Shown: positions 1 through 12,100 of the stretch, one piece after another
How positions within the stretch are numbered: position 1 is the first letter of the stretch
Layout: each line of letters opens with the position of its first letter
NCBI GenBank assembly: GCA_964494345.1
Contig: CAZBSI010000009.1
Coordinates: forward strand, 54,958-118,957
Source: DTKD01 sp964494345
GTDB lineage: Bacteria; Armatimonadota; UBA5829
Reading direction: 5' to 3'
Length of the DNA stretch: 64,000 bases
Notes under the pieces: model-generated
Told to the model about the DNA's origin: nothing
The model's database searches: none
What the model saw: the letters and a program-made list of their open reading frames with translations, nothing else
Translations under genes and position numbers: made by a program

Positions 1-119
1 AGATGGGCTATGCATGCGCGCTGGCCTGGATATTGTTCGCTATTATCCTCGCGCTCACGCTGTTCGTTATGACAAGTTCGCGCAGGTGGGTTTATTATGA
101 AGCGGAGTTGAAGAGATGA
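1..119 (+). CDS. Sugar ABC transporter permease, MalF/UgpA type (C-terminal end only)
   Basis: The window opens inside this gene; only the last 38 codons are present, in frame from base 3. They encode one hydrophobic helix followed by the polar tail SSRRWVYYEAELKR, the usual ending of the first membrane subunit of carbohydrate uptake ABC transporters. The TGA stop overlaps the ATG of the next permease in an ATGA arrangement, so the two are translationally coupled, as expected for the paired permeases of such importers. The binding protein and ATPase, if linked, lie outside the window. Family call is inferred from the tail and the neighbour. Confidence 0.75.
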   Translation, partial: MGYACALAWILFAIILALTLFVMTSSRRWVYYEAELKR

Positions 120-982
120 GCACTGTGATTGCAAAGAAAAAACACAGACCCGGAGCGACTCAGAAGAAAACGTGGCGCGCGGTAGCATATACGACGCTGA
201 TTGTCGGCTCGCTGATCTCGTTAATCCCGTTTTTGTGGATGCTCGGAACTTCGTTTAAGGACCCGGCCAATGTATTCGCCGATCCTATCCAGATATGGCC
301 GAAGCCGTGGCTATGGAGCAACTACGCGAAGGCGTTTTCCAAGCTGCCGTTTGCGCAGTATACGTTTAACACCTGCCTTATCACGGCGATCTCTATGTTC
401 GGGCAGATGCTGTCGTGCGCACTGGTGGCGTTCGGGTTCGCGAGGATGCGATTCCCCGGCAGAAACGTGCTGTTCGTTACGCTGCTTGCCACTATGATGC
501 TGCCGGCGCAGGTCACGATGATCCCGGTCTTTAAGATTTGGTCGACTCTGGGGTTTTACGACACTTTCGTCCCGTTGACCCTGCCCAGCTTCTTTGGCTC
601 GGCTTTCTTTATTTTCCTTTTGCGGCAATATTATATGACTGTGCCGCATGAGATGGACGAGGCCGCGAGAATCGACGGCGCAAGCACGCTTCAGGTGTTT
701 TATAAGGTCCTGCTGCCGCAGATTAAGCCCGCGCTTGCGACCCTGGCGATATTCTCGTTTATGAACAACTGGAACGACTTCCTCGGCCCGCTCATCTACC
801 TGTCCAGCCCGGCAAAGCGCACCCTGGCGCTGGGGTTGTATGCATTCCAGGGCCAATACGCCACCGACTGGAACTATCTAATGGCTGCGTCGGCTGTGGT
901 TATGATGCCGCTGTTGATACTCTTCTTCTGCGGTCAGAAGTATTTTATTCAGGGTGTAGTCATATCAGGCGTCAAAGGCTGA
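116..982 (+). CDS. Carbohydrate ABC transporter permease, MalG/UgpE type
   Basis: A 288-residue inner-membrane subunit of a CUT1-family sugar importer. It has the expected N-terminal helix near residues 25-45, further helices, and the cytoplasmic EAA loop starting at about residue 179 (EMDEAARIDGAS, then LLPQIKPALATL), which docks onto the ATPase. Length is typical of MalG-like proteins. The start ATG overlaps the stop of the preceding permease by 4 bases. The substrate cannot be told from the permease alone; other sugar-related proteins in the window (two secreted hydrolase-like proteins and a Gfo/Idh/MocA oxidoreductase) are compatible with glycan use but are not adjacent. Confidence 0.93.
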   Translation: MSTVIAKKKHRPGATQKKTWRAVAYTTLIVGSLISLIPFLWMLGTSFKDPANVFADPIQIWPKPWLWSNYAKAFSKLPFAQYTFNTCLITAISMFGQMLSCALVAFGFARMRFPGRNVLFVTLLATMMLPAQVTMIPVFKIWSTLGFYDTFVPLTLPSFFGSAFFIFLLRQYYMTVPHEMDEAARIDGASTLQVFYKVLLPQIKPALATLAIFSFMNNWNDFLGPLIYLSSPAKRTLALGLYAFQGQYATDWNYLMAASAVVMMPLLILFFCGQKYFIQGVVISGVKG

Positions 983-1000
983 CGATATAATTAAGTGCAC

Positions 1001-1057
1001 GGCCGGGTTCTATCCCGGCCAACTCAAAAAACGTAGTGGCCGGTTTCCATCCCGGCC
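1001..1057. repeat. Two tandem GGCCGG...CCGGCC hairpin repeats
   Basis: Two short inverted repeats stand side by side between the permease and the MoxR gene: GGCCGGG/CCCGGCC with a 6-base loop (1001-1020), and GGCCGG/CCGGCC (1038-1057). The second copy with its GTAGT flank closely matches, in reverse orientation, a copy at 58556-58582, so this is a dispersed repeat family and not simply a terminator. Neither is followed by a T tract. Confidence 0.7.
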
Positions 1058-1083
1058 AGCACAAAATTAACCGGGAGAACCCT

Positions 1084-2052
1084 TTGCCAGAGCTAAACAT
1101 TTCAGCAATTCCTGAAATCACGGATAAAATCAAGGCCGAGGTCGCCAAGGCGGTGGTCGGCCAGGTTGAAGCTATCGACCAGATACTCGTCGCACTGCTC
1201 TGCGAGGGTCATATTTTGCTCGAAGGCGTCCCCGGGGTGGCCAAAACCCTGATCGCGCGTTGTGTCGCGCTTACTTTATCTGTAGATTTCAACCGGGTTC
1301 AGTTCACCCCTGACCTGATGCCCTCCGACGTTATTGGTACCAACGTATACGATCCATCTACAGGCAAATTCACAATGCGGCAGGGGCCGATTTTCACCGG
1401 ATTATTGCTAGCCGATGAGATCAATCGCACTCCTCCCAAAACTCAGGCCGCGCTGCTGGAGGCTATGCAGGAGAGGCAGGTCACTATCGACGGCGACTCC
1501 CGCGCACTAAGCCCGGCGTTTACGGTTATCGCCACTCAGAATCCAATAGAATATGAGGGCACCTATCCGCTTCCGGAGGCTGCGCTCGATCGGTTTATGT
1601 TCAAAACCATTGTGCCCTATCCTGCCAGGGAGACCGAGGTCGGAATGTTATCGCGTTATAACGACGGCTTCAACTCCGTTCGATTGGAGGATGCCGGCAT
1701 AGAGGCAGTAGGCGACGCCAATCTGCTGCTTGAACTGCGTAGAACCGTGACTGCGGTGCTCGCGGATCAGTCTATTGTGGACTACGTCGCGACTCTTGTA
1801 AGGCATACTCGCGACAACCCGGCCCTTATTTTAGGCGCCAGTCCGCGCGCATCGATCTGGCTTTTGCAGGGCGCGAAGGCGTATGCCGCCATGAACGGCA
1901 GAGAATTTGTAATACCGGACGATGTGAAGCAACTCGCTGCCCCTGTTCTGCGCCACCGGCTAATACTTCGCCCGGAGGCTGAAATCGAAGGCCTCACCGC
2001 CGACCGGGTCATAGAATCCACGCTTTCCGAGGTGGAAGTGCCCCGAAATTGA
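1084..2052 (+). CDS. MoxR-family AAA+ ATPase
   Basis: A 322-residue AAA+ ATPase of the MoxR/RavA group, chaperone-like proteins that mature or activate partner complexes and usually sit beside VWA or DUF58 genes. Walker A is GVPGVAKT at residues 48-55 and Walker B is LLLADEINR with the typical TPPKTQAALLEAMQE following; the ATQNPIEYEGTYPLPEAALD segment is characteristic of the family. I use TTG 1084, preceded by GGGAGA. An in-frame GTG at 1036 would put the second GGCCGG hairpin repeat into the protein and was rejected. The usual DUF58/VWA partner is missing: ppdK follows after 180 bases, so the partner is elsewhere or absent. Confidence 0.93.
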   Translation: MPELNISAIPEITDKIKAEVAKAVVGQVEAIDQILVALLCEGHILLEGVPGVAKTLIARCVALTLSVDFNRVQFTPDLMPSDVIGTNVYDPSTGKFTMRQGPIFTGLLLADEINRTPPKTQAALLEAMQERQVTIDGDSRALSPAFTVIATQNPIEYEGTYPLPEAALDRFMFKTIVPYPARETEVGMLSRYNDGFNSVRLEDAGIEAVGDANLLLELRRTVTAVLADQSIVDYVATLVRHTRDNPALILGASPRASIWLLQGAKAYAAMNGREFVIPDDVKQLAAPVLRHRLILRPEAEIEGLTADRVIESTLSEVEVPRN

Positions 2053-2232
2053 CCTCTAGCCCGTCCGTCTGTCTCTTTTGGAATTTATTCTTTGTGATTT
2101 TCCAAAAAATAAGAAGGACTACGGGTATTGAATCACTAACACTTAAAGTTGGTACATAATCGTCGTCGCCGGAGAGTTTGCTTTACTTGCCGCGACGATG
2201 TTATCGGTAACACTACAGGAGGATTTACTTAC

Positions 2233-4911
<2,679 letters not shown>

Positions 4912-4937
4912 GTCCGTTCAGGACTAAATAGCATGGC

Positions 4938-4966
4938 AGGTGGCGATCGCAGATCGCCACCTTTTA
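4938..4966 (+). terminator. Intrinsic terminator of ppdK
   Basis: A perfect 11-bp inverted repeat, AGGTGGCGATC/GATCGCCACCT, with the 3-base loop GCA, is followed by TTTT. It starts 26 bases after the ppdK stop. The stem belongs to the dispersed GTGGCGAT...ATCGCCAC repeat family seen at seven or so places in the window. Confidence 0.8.
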
Positions 4967-5002
4967 ATATGTATGCTCTCGCTGATAGAAGCGCCGCCGA
5001 TT

Positions 5003-5090
5003 ATGTTATCCTGCGCGAAGTCGCAGGATCACGCCCCAACCTCTAACCTCCAACTTCCAACCTCTAAACGGCGATCTCCGAATCGCCACG
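5003..5090. repeat. Intergenic repeats: CCTGCG hairpin, CCAACCTC tract, GGCGAT hairpin
   Basis: Three elements follow each other: an inverted repeat ATCCTGCG...CGCAGGAT at 5008-5029 with the GAAG tip, an imperfect CCAACCTCTAA tract at about 5035-5067, and a GGCGAT/ATCGCC hairpin at 5070-5087. The first is repeated almost exactly at 21816-21837 and about 61694-61715. No gene is visible between the ppdK terminator and the stop of the next gene at 5152. Confidence 0.75.
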
Positions 5091-5151
5091 TGCACCACTT
5101 AGTTCCAGTCACTACCCGACGCCGAACACATCGAGGCTTTCGCGTTTTCAG

Positions 5152-5883
5152 TCACTGCGTTGTGGCGCCGCCTGATATCAGCCTGTTTAATCCGGCGATT
5201 TTGCTGGACAATTCCTTGCCGCGGATAGCTGTGTATTCGGCGTTAATTATGATCGTTTTACTGAAGCATAGCGCCCTGAAGACGATGTTCATGTTATGTG
5301 TTATCGAAAGTGTGTCGTCGGTCAGGGTCCACCTGCTGACATCATCACGAACCTTGCCGGATTGCCCGATTCCCAAAGGAGTGCCGTAGACTTTCAGAGT
5401 GCCTTCCCCTTTCGCTTCCAGGCATCCGGTTCCGATGCAGGTGACTGTTTCGGTTAAAAGGTGCTCCTGTTTTTTTGGTTTTTTGTCCAGCAGCAATTCT
5501 CCGCTGCCGGTTATGGTGCTCACGGCTGAAAGACCATCTGCTGCTATTACGATTCTGATATTGGAGCCGCCTATTTTTGTCATCGCGCCTTTGGGGTCTG
5601 CGTCATAGTATATGAAGCTGGCTTCAAATGAGCCGTTGGGGTGTTTTTTAACAGTCGCCTGGAAGTATTTGTCTTCGAGCGGTTTGCCGCCTGTTGTTTG
5701 ACGGCAGACTCCCACCCAATCCCCTTCGATGGCGCTGAAAAACTCAGCCATTAAATTATGAGGCTGATTGCCGGCCTGGGCTGCTGCAACTGCCGGCATA
5801 TTCAGAGTTAATGCAACGAAGATCAGCAAGGCTCGATGCAATATTTTGCCTCCAAAAGCGTGAGCATATCTGAGTATATCCAT
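5152..5883 (-). CDS. Exported protein of unknown function
   Basis: A 243-residue protein that I do not recognise. After ATG 5883 (preceded by AGAGGG) come about 12 polar residues and then a hydrophobic stretch, ALLIFVALTLNMPAVAAAQA, ending in an Ala-rich signal-peptidase-like site. The mature part starts with an EFFSAIEGDWVGVC segment and is mostly alternating beta-type sequence with conserved-looking TGSGELLLD and GEGTLKVYG motifs, suggesting a small lipocalin-like beta-barrel domain; that is a guess from pattern only. Cysteines occur in CRQTTG, CIGTGC and ALCFS. It is monocistronic and divergent from the giant permease gene, with a promoter region of about 270 bases between them. Confidence 0.75.
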   Translation of the reverse strand: MDILRYAHAFGGKILHRALLIFVALTLNMPAVAAAQAGNQPHNLMAEFFSAIEGDWVGVCRQTTGGKPLEDKYFQATVKKHPNGSFEASFIYYDADPKGAMTKIGGSNIRIVIAADGLSAVSTITGSGELLLDKKPKKQEHLLTETVTCIGTGCLEAKGEGTLKVYGTPLGIGQSGKVRDDVSRWTLTDDTLSITHNMNIVFRALCFSKTIIINAEYTAIRGKELSSKIAGLNRLISGGATTQ

Positions 5884-5977
5884 CTCATATCCCTCTAACA
5901 CGCACCTTCGCTGTGCTAATCAGGCAAATAGGCTGGAATTGGTTGAAAAATGGTGAGAAATAGTGTGCAAAGGGTTG

Positions 5978-6007
5978 TTGCGTCACTATCTATTGCTGTG
6001 CTATAAT
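5978..6007 (+). promoter_or_regulatory. Sigma70-type promoter for the giant permease cluster
   Basis: TTGCGT at 5978-5983 and a perfect TATAAT at 6002-6007 are separated by 18 bases, placing the start of transcription near 6014, about 140 bases upstream of ATG 6155. It is the only convincing promoter seen before the six-gene cluster. Confidence 0.6.
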
Positions 6008-6018
6008 GCATCCACGCG

Positions 6019-6052
6019 ATTGCCGACTGTAGGTTTCTCCACTTCGGGCAAT
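6019..6052 (+). promoter_or_regulatory. Leader hairpin ahead of the giant permease gene
   Basis: ATTGCC-GA (6019-6026) can pair with TC-GGGCAAT (6044-6052, one bulged G), with a smaller GT-GG/CC-AC stem inside. It lies at the very start of the predicted transcript. The following sequence is TCGATTTTA, only weakly terminator-like. I could not match it to a riboswitch family. Confidence 0.3.
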
Positions 6053-6154
6053 TCGATTTTAAGACGTCTCACGATTCCCGTATGTTAATGCGTCGAATTA
6101 TCCGGCGCGTCACATCGGATGGAATCCTTTTCCATATTATCCAGGGGAAGGAGT

Positions 6155-9100
6155 ATGGCGATCAGTAAATACAGGACCTCAAATCTACTTATCCTAGCGA
6201 TAATCGTTCTGACATTCCTCGTGCTGTGTTTCTGGAACTATCTTCCGGGACAGGGCAAGCAAGAGGTTGTTAGAGCGTCGAAAGTCGTAGTCAAACCGGC
6301 GGAGCCGACTCCGGATTGCGCTCCGGCGGTAAAAGACCGCTACAGAGAAATCGCTGCATCCATCGACTCGAAGCGAATGGCCGCTGATGTCAACGCGCTG
6401 TCCGCCTTCCCGTCGCGTCTTGTCGGATACCCTGGCTGTGCCGAGGCTGCCGACCACATTGAGAAGCAGTTCCGCAGTATTGGGCTTTCCAATGTTAAGG
6501 CCGAGAGCTTCAAGGTTACGGTCCCGATAGATCAGGGCTCGAAGATCGTTATTAACGGTCGGCAGTTCCCTATCTACGCTTTGTGGCCTAACCTTGTCCG
6601 CACAAGCCACCTGCCTCCGAGCGGGCTTAAGGTTCACGTAATCGACGGTAAGGGCGGAAGGCTGCCTGATTTCGATGATAAGGTCGTGGCAGGCAGCGCG
6701 GCGCTGGTCGATTTTAATTCAGGCACGGAGTGGCTGAACGCCCCAAGACTGGGCGCGAAAATCTTGTTGTTTGTCGAGCCGGACGCAACTATGCGAGGCG
6801 AGGCAGAGGCCAAGTTCAGCGCCATCCCGGTCTCGATGCCGCGGTTCTGGATATCCAAGACCGATGCGGCTGAGATTCGCAGGCTGTTGGCTGATATGGA
6901 CAAGCGCTATGCAGGGGTTGACGCTGCAAAGCGACCTCAACTTGACGCGCGAGTCTTCTGTAAGATGCCGTGGGAGAAGGTCGAAGCCAAGAACATCGTC
7001 GGCGAGATCGAGGGATCCGATCCGGTGCTTAAAAAGCAGTGGATAGTCCTGCATGCTTCATACGATGGCACTTCTGTGGTTCCGTCCCTTGCGCCGAGTG
7101 CGGAAGCTACGTGCGGGATCTCCGGCCTGCTCGAACTGGCTCGCCTGTATAAAGATCCGAAGTTCGCTCCTAAGCGCTCGGTTATGTTTGTCGCCACCAG
7201 CGGACACTATCAGGGCCTTGCGGGTATGCGAGCGTTTATGGAGAGTCATATCGACTCTTATGTTGCTCCCAGTGGGTTCAGCGCGTGGTTGGCTAAGATG
7301 TGGCCGGCGGGCAAGAGCACGTGGACATCGCTGGCGGTGTCGCTGGTATTTTTGCTGATTCTGGCCTGGATCGTTAACTTCATCTGGGGCAAGCTGAAGC
7401 TGGTTAGAGAAAACAGGCCGTGGATCGTTGGCCTGCCGTTGCTTTTGATCGCTTTATCGCTGTGCGCGTCCGGTGGTCTTTACTCCAGGTTGGCGAAAGG
7501 CTTCGAGCCGGTTAATCAACCCAGGAATTATTACCTCTGGAGCGGCCTGGACCTCAGCAGCCAGACTCAGGGCGTGGGGATATTCTACAAGGGGTATTTC
7601 TACGACTATCGAGAGGATATTCAGGGCAAGTTCTCCGACGTGGCTGGCAGGAGCCGGGAGAACTCCGAGCGAATTGCCGCTGCTTTGGGTTTCTTCGACG
7701 ATCGAGCCTCGCGCTTCGCCGATGGGGTTAACCCGATTTCGGGTAAAAACTGGCGCAACTTTATCCCGGGCAAGTTTGCTCTGGATAGCGAGGTAGTAAC
7801 GCTGGCGGGTGGCAAGGGCGTATCATTCGTCTCCATTGACGATGGTCGTCAGATGACCGATACCCCGTTTGATACCCGCGACAAGGTAAATATTGATAAC
7901 CTCACTAAGCAAGTTACTCTGCTTGGGTGTCTTATCGATCAGTGGTTCCACGATTCCAACCTGGCCCTTGACGAAGAGGTGATGACGGCCAGCGTTATCG
8001 ACTCACGCAGCATTAAAGTCTCCGATCCGCTTACATTGGGTTATGTGCGAGGGGTGTTTGTCAGCAAAAACACCAAGGGCAAGACCTATTATAAGCCCAG
8101 AGATGAGAAGCAGCTTGCGGCAAAGGCCGATGGCTCTATCAGGCTCACGGAACCCCTGCCGGCAGGCGCCAAAACAGTCTATGTTCTGCACAAGCCGATC
8201 ACCAAGTTCGGTTCGCAGGAGCCGTGCAAGTTCACAAGGATGGGTCTGCAGGGCGGATTTGCCAGGTTAAGCGGAAACGTTGTGCAGTATGATCCGCGCA
8301 AGAGCTTTGTGCCTAACCTGAGAGTAGGGGACTGCCTTGCGGTGGTGCGCAGCCCGCACAAATCGTTTATGGGCGTGCGCGCCAATATTATCGACAAAAC
8401 TACTCCGGTGTTTGATTCCCGCAACCCGTCAAGGGATCAGGGCTACTTCGAAATACCGGGAGTCGCGCCGCTGACTGCGTATGGATATCAGAAGCCGACC
8501 TCTATTGGCGCTTATAAGCTCGACCCGGTCAATGGCGACATTATATGTGCGCCTGACCAGGGCTCTTATGGTGAGTTTTACCCCACCAGCTTCCCTATCA
8601 CAACCGGCTTCAAGGACATGCCGATCATCGTCTTCAACTGCAAGGCGACCTCGATTTATGACCTCATCGACCCGCAGTCTTTAAGGGCGCTCGGCGGGAT
8701 GAGCATATACGAAGGCGACACCAACGCTGCGCCGAAGCAGTTCGGAGTCGCCGTCGCGGTGCCGGAGCCACAAAACCCGCACGTCGAAGATATGGCGGTT
8801 ATCTTCACGGAAGACACCCAAAAGAGCGGCCAAAAAGCGGCTCAGTCCAGCGACACCAAGCGCATTCGTCTGAAGATGATTATGAGCGCTGGACCGGCGG
8901 CAAACAGACTTTTGCTGCTGAATTCGACTCTCGAAGGCGAAGTTATTCCGGTTGCGGTCAAGGACGCCTATGTAAGGGCGCTGCCTGTCAACAACGATTG
9001 GCAGTATGAGATATCGGGCGTCTACAGGATGGTCAAAGAAGGCTCGACTTATCGCCCGGATGAATCTTCCAGCTTCTATTTCCGCGATTTGACGGGTGCT

Positions 9101-12100
9101 GATGCGGCGTTCCAGTCCGCTGGGATCGTAAGTGTTGCTCGTCAGGCATACGAACCTGTCGCGTCTGGCGCGAATAAGCAGCCTGTTCCTCTGGCGTTCG
9201 ATCGTATGTCGGTCAGTGTTCGAGCAGGACACGCAGATAAATCGGGAAGGCTTTACTCCGCTGTTCCATTCAAGATACTCTCACTTGATACGCCGTGGTA
9301 TATCAAGGCAAAGGGGCTGTATCTTGACAAGGACTGCAAGGATAAGGACTACTATCTGCCTGAGCTGAACGCGAAACTTGCCGACACTCTCGACAGTTCC
9401 GATATATGCGTGCCTGGGGATTTCCCGGACAGCAAATATGTTAGAGACGAGTCCAAACCTCTGCCGCGCGACTGGAAAGCTGGCGATACGGTTCCGGTTA
9501 AGCTGGTTCCGGACGTCACAAAGGTCTATGTAAAGACTGTCGATGATAAGATACTGCCTGCTGAAGTTGTTACGGTTATTCATAAGGCGGATGTTGGAAC
9601 AGACCCGGTAAGTGTGCGCGTTGCGGGCGTATACGACAATGTTGACTGCAAGGGAGCCAACTACCTCAAGTCGGAACAGGCCGGTTCGCTTGAGCAGGGT
9701 GGGCCAGTGCTCTCGGCGATGCCAAAGTCGAAGTCGGTATGGATTAAGACCGACCAGGGCCAGACCATAGAAGCGACTGCGGCTCAATTTATATCCACTG
9801 GCGACCCGATGCAGGTCTTCGTGCAGGGCGTCTTCACGGATAAGAAGTGCGAGGGTACAAACTATTGCCAGTTCAAGCTGGCCTACAATAACCCTGCTCT
9901 TCTCAAGGGTGACATACAACTCACTTCGGCGCTTCCTGAGGGCACGAAGAAACTGTTTGTTCAGCCGCTGCCGGCGCCTGAGGGCATTGGTTACGATGTA
10001 AACGACGGCGGAACCCTTGATGAGACCGCTTATAAAGTCGCCAACGACATGTGGAAGCTCGACCAGTATCGTTTGGGCAGCCTCGAGTCTAAGGGGATTA
10101 TCAACGAGGGCCTCAGCGAACTGCATGGCCAGGCTCGGAAGCTGCTCGACAATGCCGATACGGCCAAGGGCAGCTTGAACTACAGCGTCTTTGACTCCTA
10201 CTGCCGCGCCTCGTGGGGTTATGAGGCCAGGGCGTATCCGGGCATCTTCAGCACCGCCCAGGACGTGGTCAACGGAGTTATCTTCTATTTGTTCCTTATT
10301 TTGCCGTTTGCGTTCTTTATCGAGCGGCTGTTCTTTGCTTTCCCGGATCTGTATAAGCAGATTCTGGCGTTCTTCCTGATATTTGCGTTTATCTTCCTGG
10401 TGTTCTATCTGGTTCACCCGGCGTTTAAGCTGCTTGGCAACTCGTTCATTATTCTGATCGCGTTTATTATGCTCGCGCTCAGCATATTGGTAATCTTCAT
10501 TGTTACCAGCAAGTTCGAGGAGCAGTTGAAGCAGTTTAATAGATCCGTCAGCGGCGTCCACAAGGCCGATATCGGTCGAATGAGCGTAGCGGCGGCGGCG
10601 TTCTCGCTTGGTATCTCCAACATGAGGCGCAGAAAAGCCAGGACGGTGTTGACCTGTATCACGTTGGTACTGCTGACCTTTACGGTGCTTTCGTTTACCT
10701 CAATCGTATCGACACTGAGGTTCAACAAGGTCCCGGCTCGCAAAGACGCCGATACCCATATCTACGACGGCATTATGATTCGCGGCGCTATGTGGGAATC
10801 GCAGCAGGAGATCGCATACAGGCTCCTCAAAGACGAGTTCGGCAACGAGGGCAAGCGCGGCAAGGTATATCCGGTCGCGCCAAGGGCCTGGTTCTTCGGA
10901 ACGTCGCTCGGTGAGCAATCATTCCTGACGGTTCGCAAGGGCAAGTTCAGCTACGATGCTCGTGCGGCGGTTGGTATGGTTCCGGACGAAGCCGAGATTA
11001 TGGATCTGGAGACCTCCAACAAGAGGGCGTTTTTGGCAGGCGACTGGTTCGGCTACAAAAATGGCAAACGGGTCTCCGACACGGTCGATCCGTATAGTAT
11101 GATCATTCCCGACACGATGGCAGAGAAGCTGGAGATCACCCCTGCCGAGGTCGGCAAGGCGCAGGTGATGTTCGGCGGTGCGCGCTATACGGTCGTGGCG
11201 ATAGTCAAAAACGATGTCTTTAAGAAAATTAAGGACCTCGATAACGAACCGACCACCCCTGTCGACTTCATTTTGATGAGCAAACAGGGCGGCGGTCAAC
11301 AGTCCGGCGGTGAGGCTGGTTTCAAGGAATACGTTCACCATGAACCCTCGAACTGCTTCATTGTGCCGTATGATACGTTGATGGGGATCGGCGGTGAGCT
11401 TAAGTCTATCGCGATCAAATACGCCACCGCTGAGGAAGTCCAGGATCAGCTTGATTCGTTGATGCCGAGGCTGGGTCTTAACCTCTACGCCGGAGTGGGT
11501 AACTCGATCTTCCGCTACAGCTCCATTGGCTCAAGCGCGTCCAAAGGCTTCAGCAACGTGTTTATCCCGGTGCTGATTGCCGCGCTGATCGTTCTCAACA
11601 CCATGCTTGGCTCGGTGTTTGAAAGAGTCAAGGAGATCGGAATCTTCAGCGCTATCGGCCTTGCGCCTAACCATATCGCTATTCTGTTTATTGCGGAGTC
11701 TATGGTCTACGCGAACCTGGGGGCTGTGGCTGGGTATGTAATTGGTCAGACGGTCAGTAAGATACTCAGCGCCACAGGCTGGCTGCCAGGGCTGTATCTG
11801 AACTTCTCCTCTATGTCGGCTGTAAGTTCGACTCTGGTCGTAGTCGCGGTGGTGCTTCTCAGCACGTTGTATCCTGCTCGGAAAGCGTCTGAAGTCGCTA
11901 CTCCGGCCATCGACCGTTCCTGGCAGGTTCCGGAGCCGGTGGGAGACGACTGGAAGATTACGCTGCCGTTCGCCGTTACGGGCGCTCAGGCTAAGGGAGT
12001 CAACAGCTTCCTGCGTGAGTGGTTCGGCGCGTATGAGGAGTATTCCATCGGCGACTTCGTGACTCAGGATGTCGGTATTGGCACTGAGGACACAGAGTTC

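Noticed and set aside
9281..10561. 426-codon frame antisense to the giant permease
   Set aside because: Composition is charged and low in structure, with no start signal; it follows from codon bias of the sense gene.
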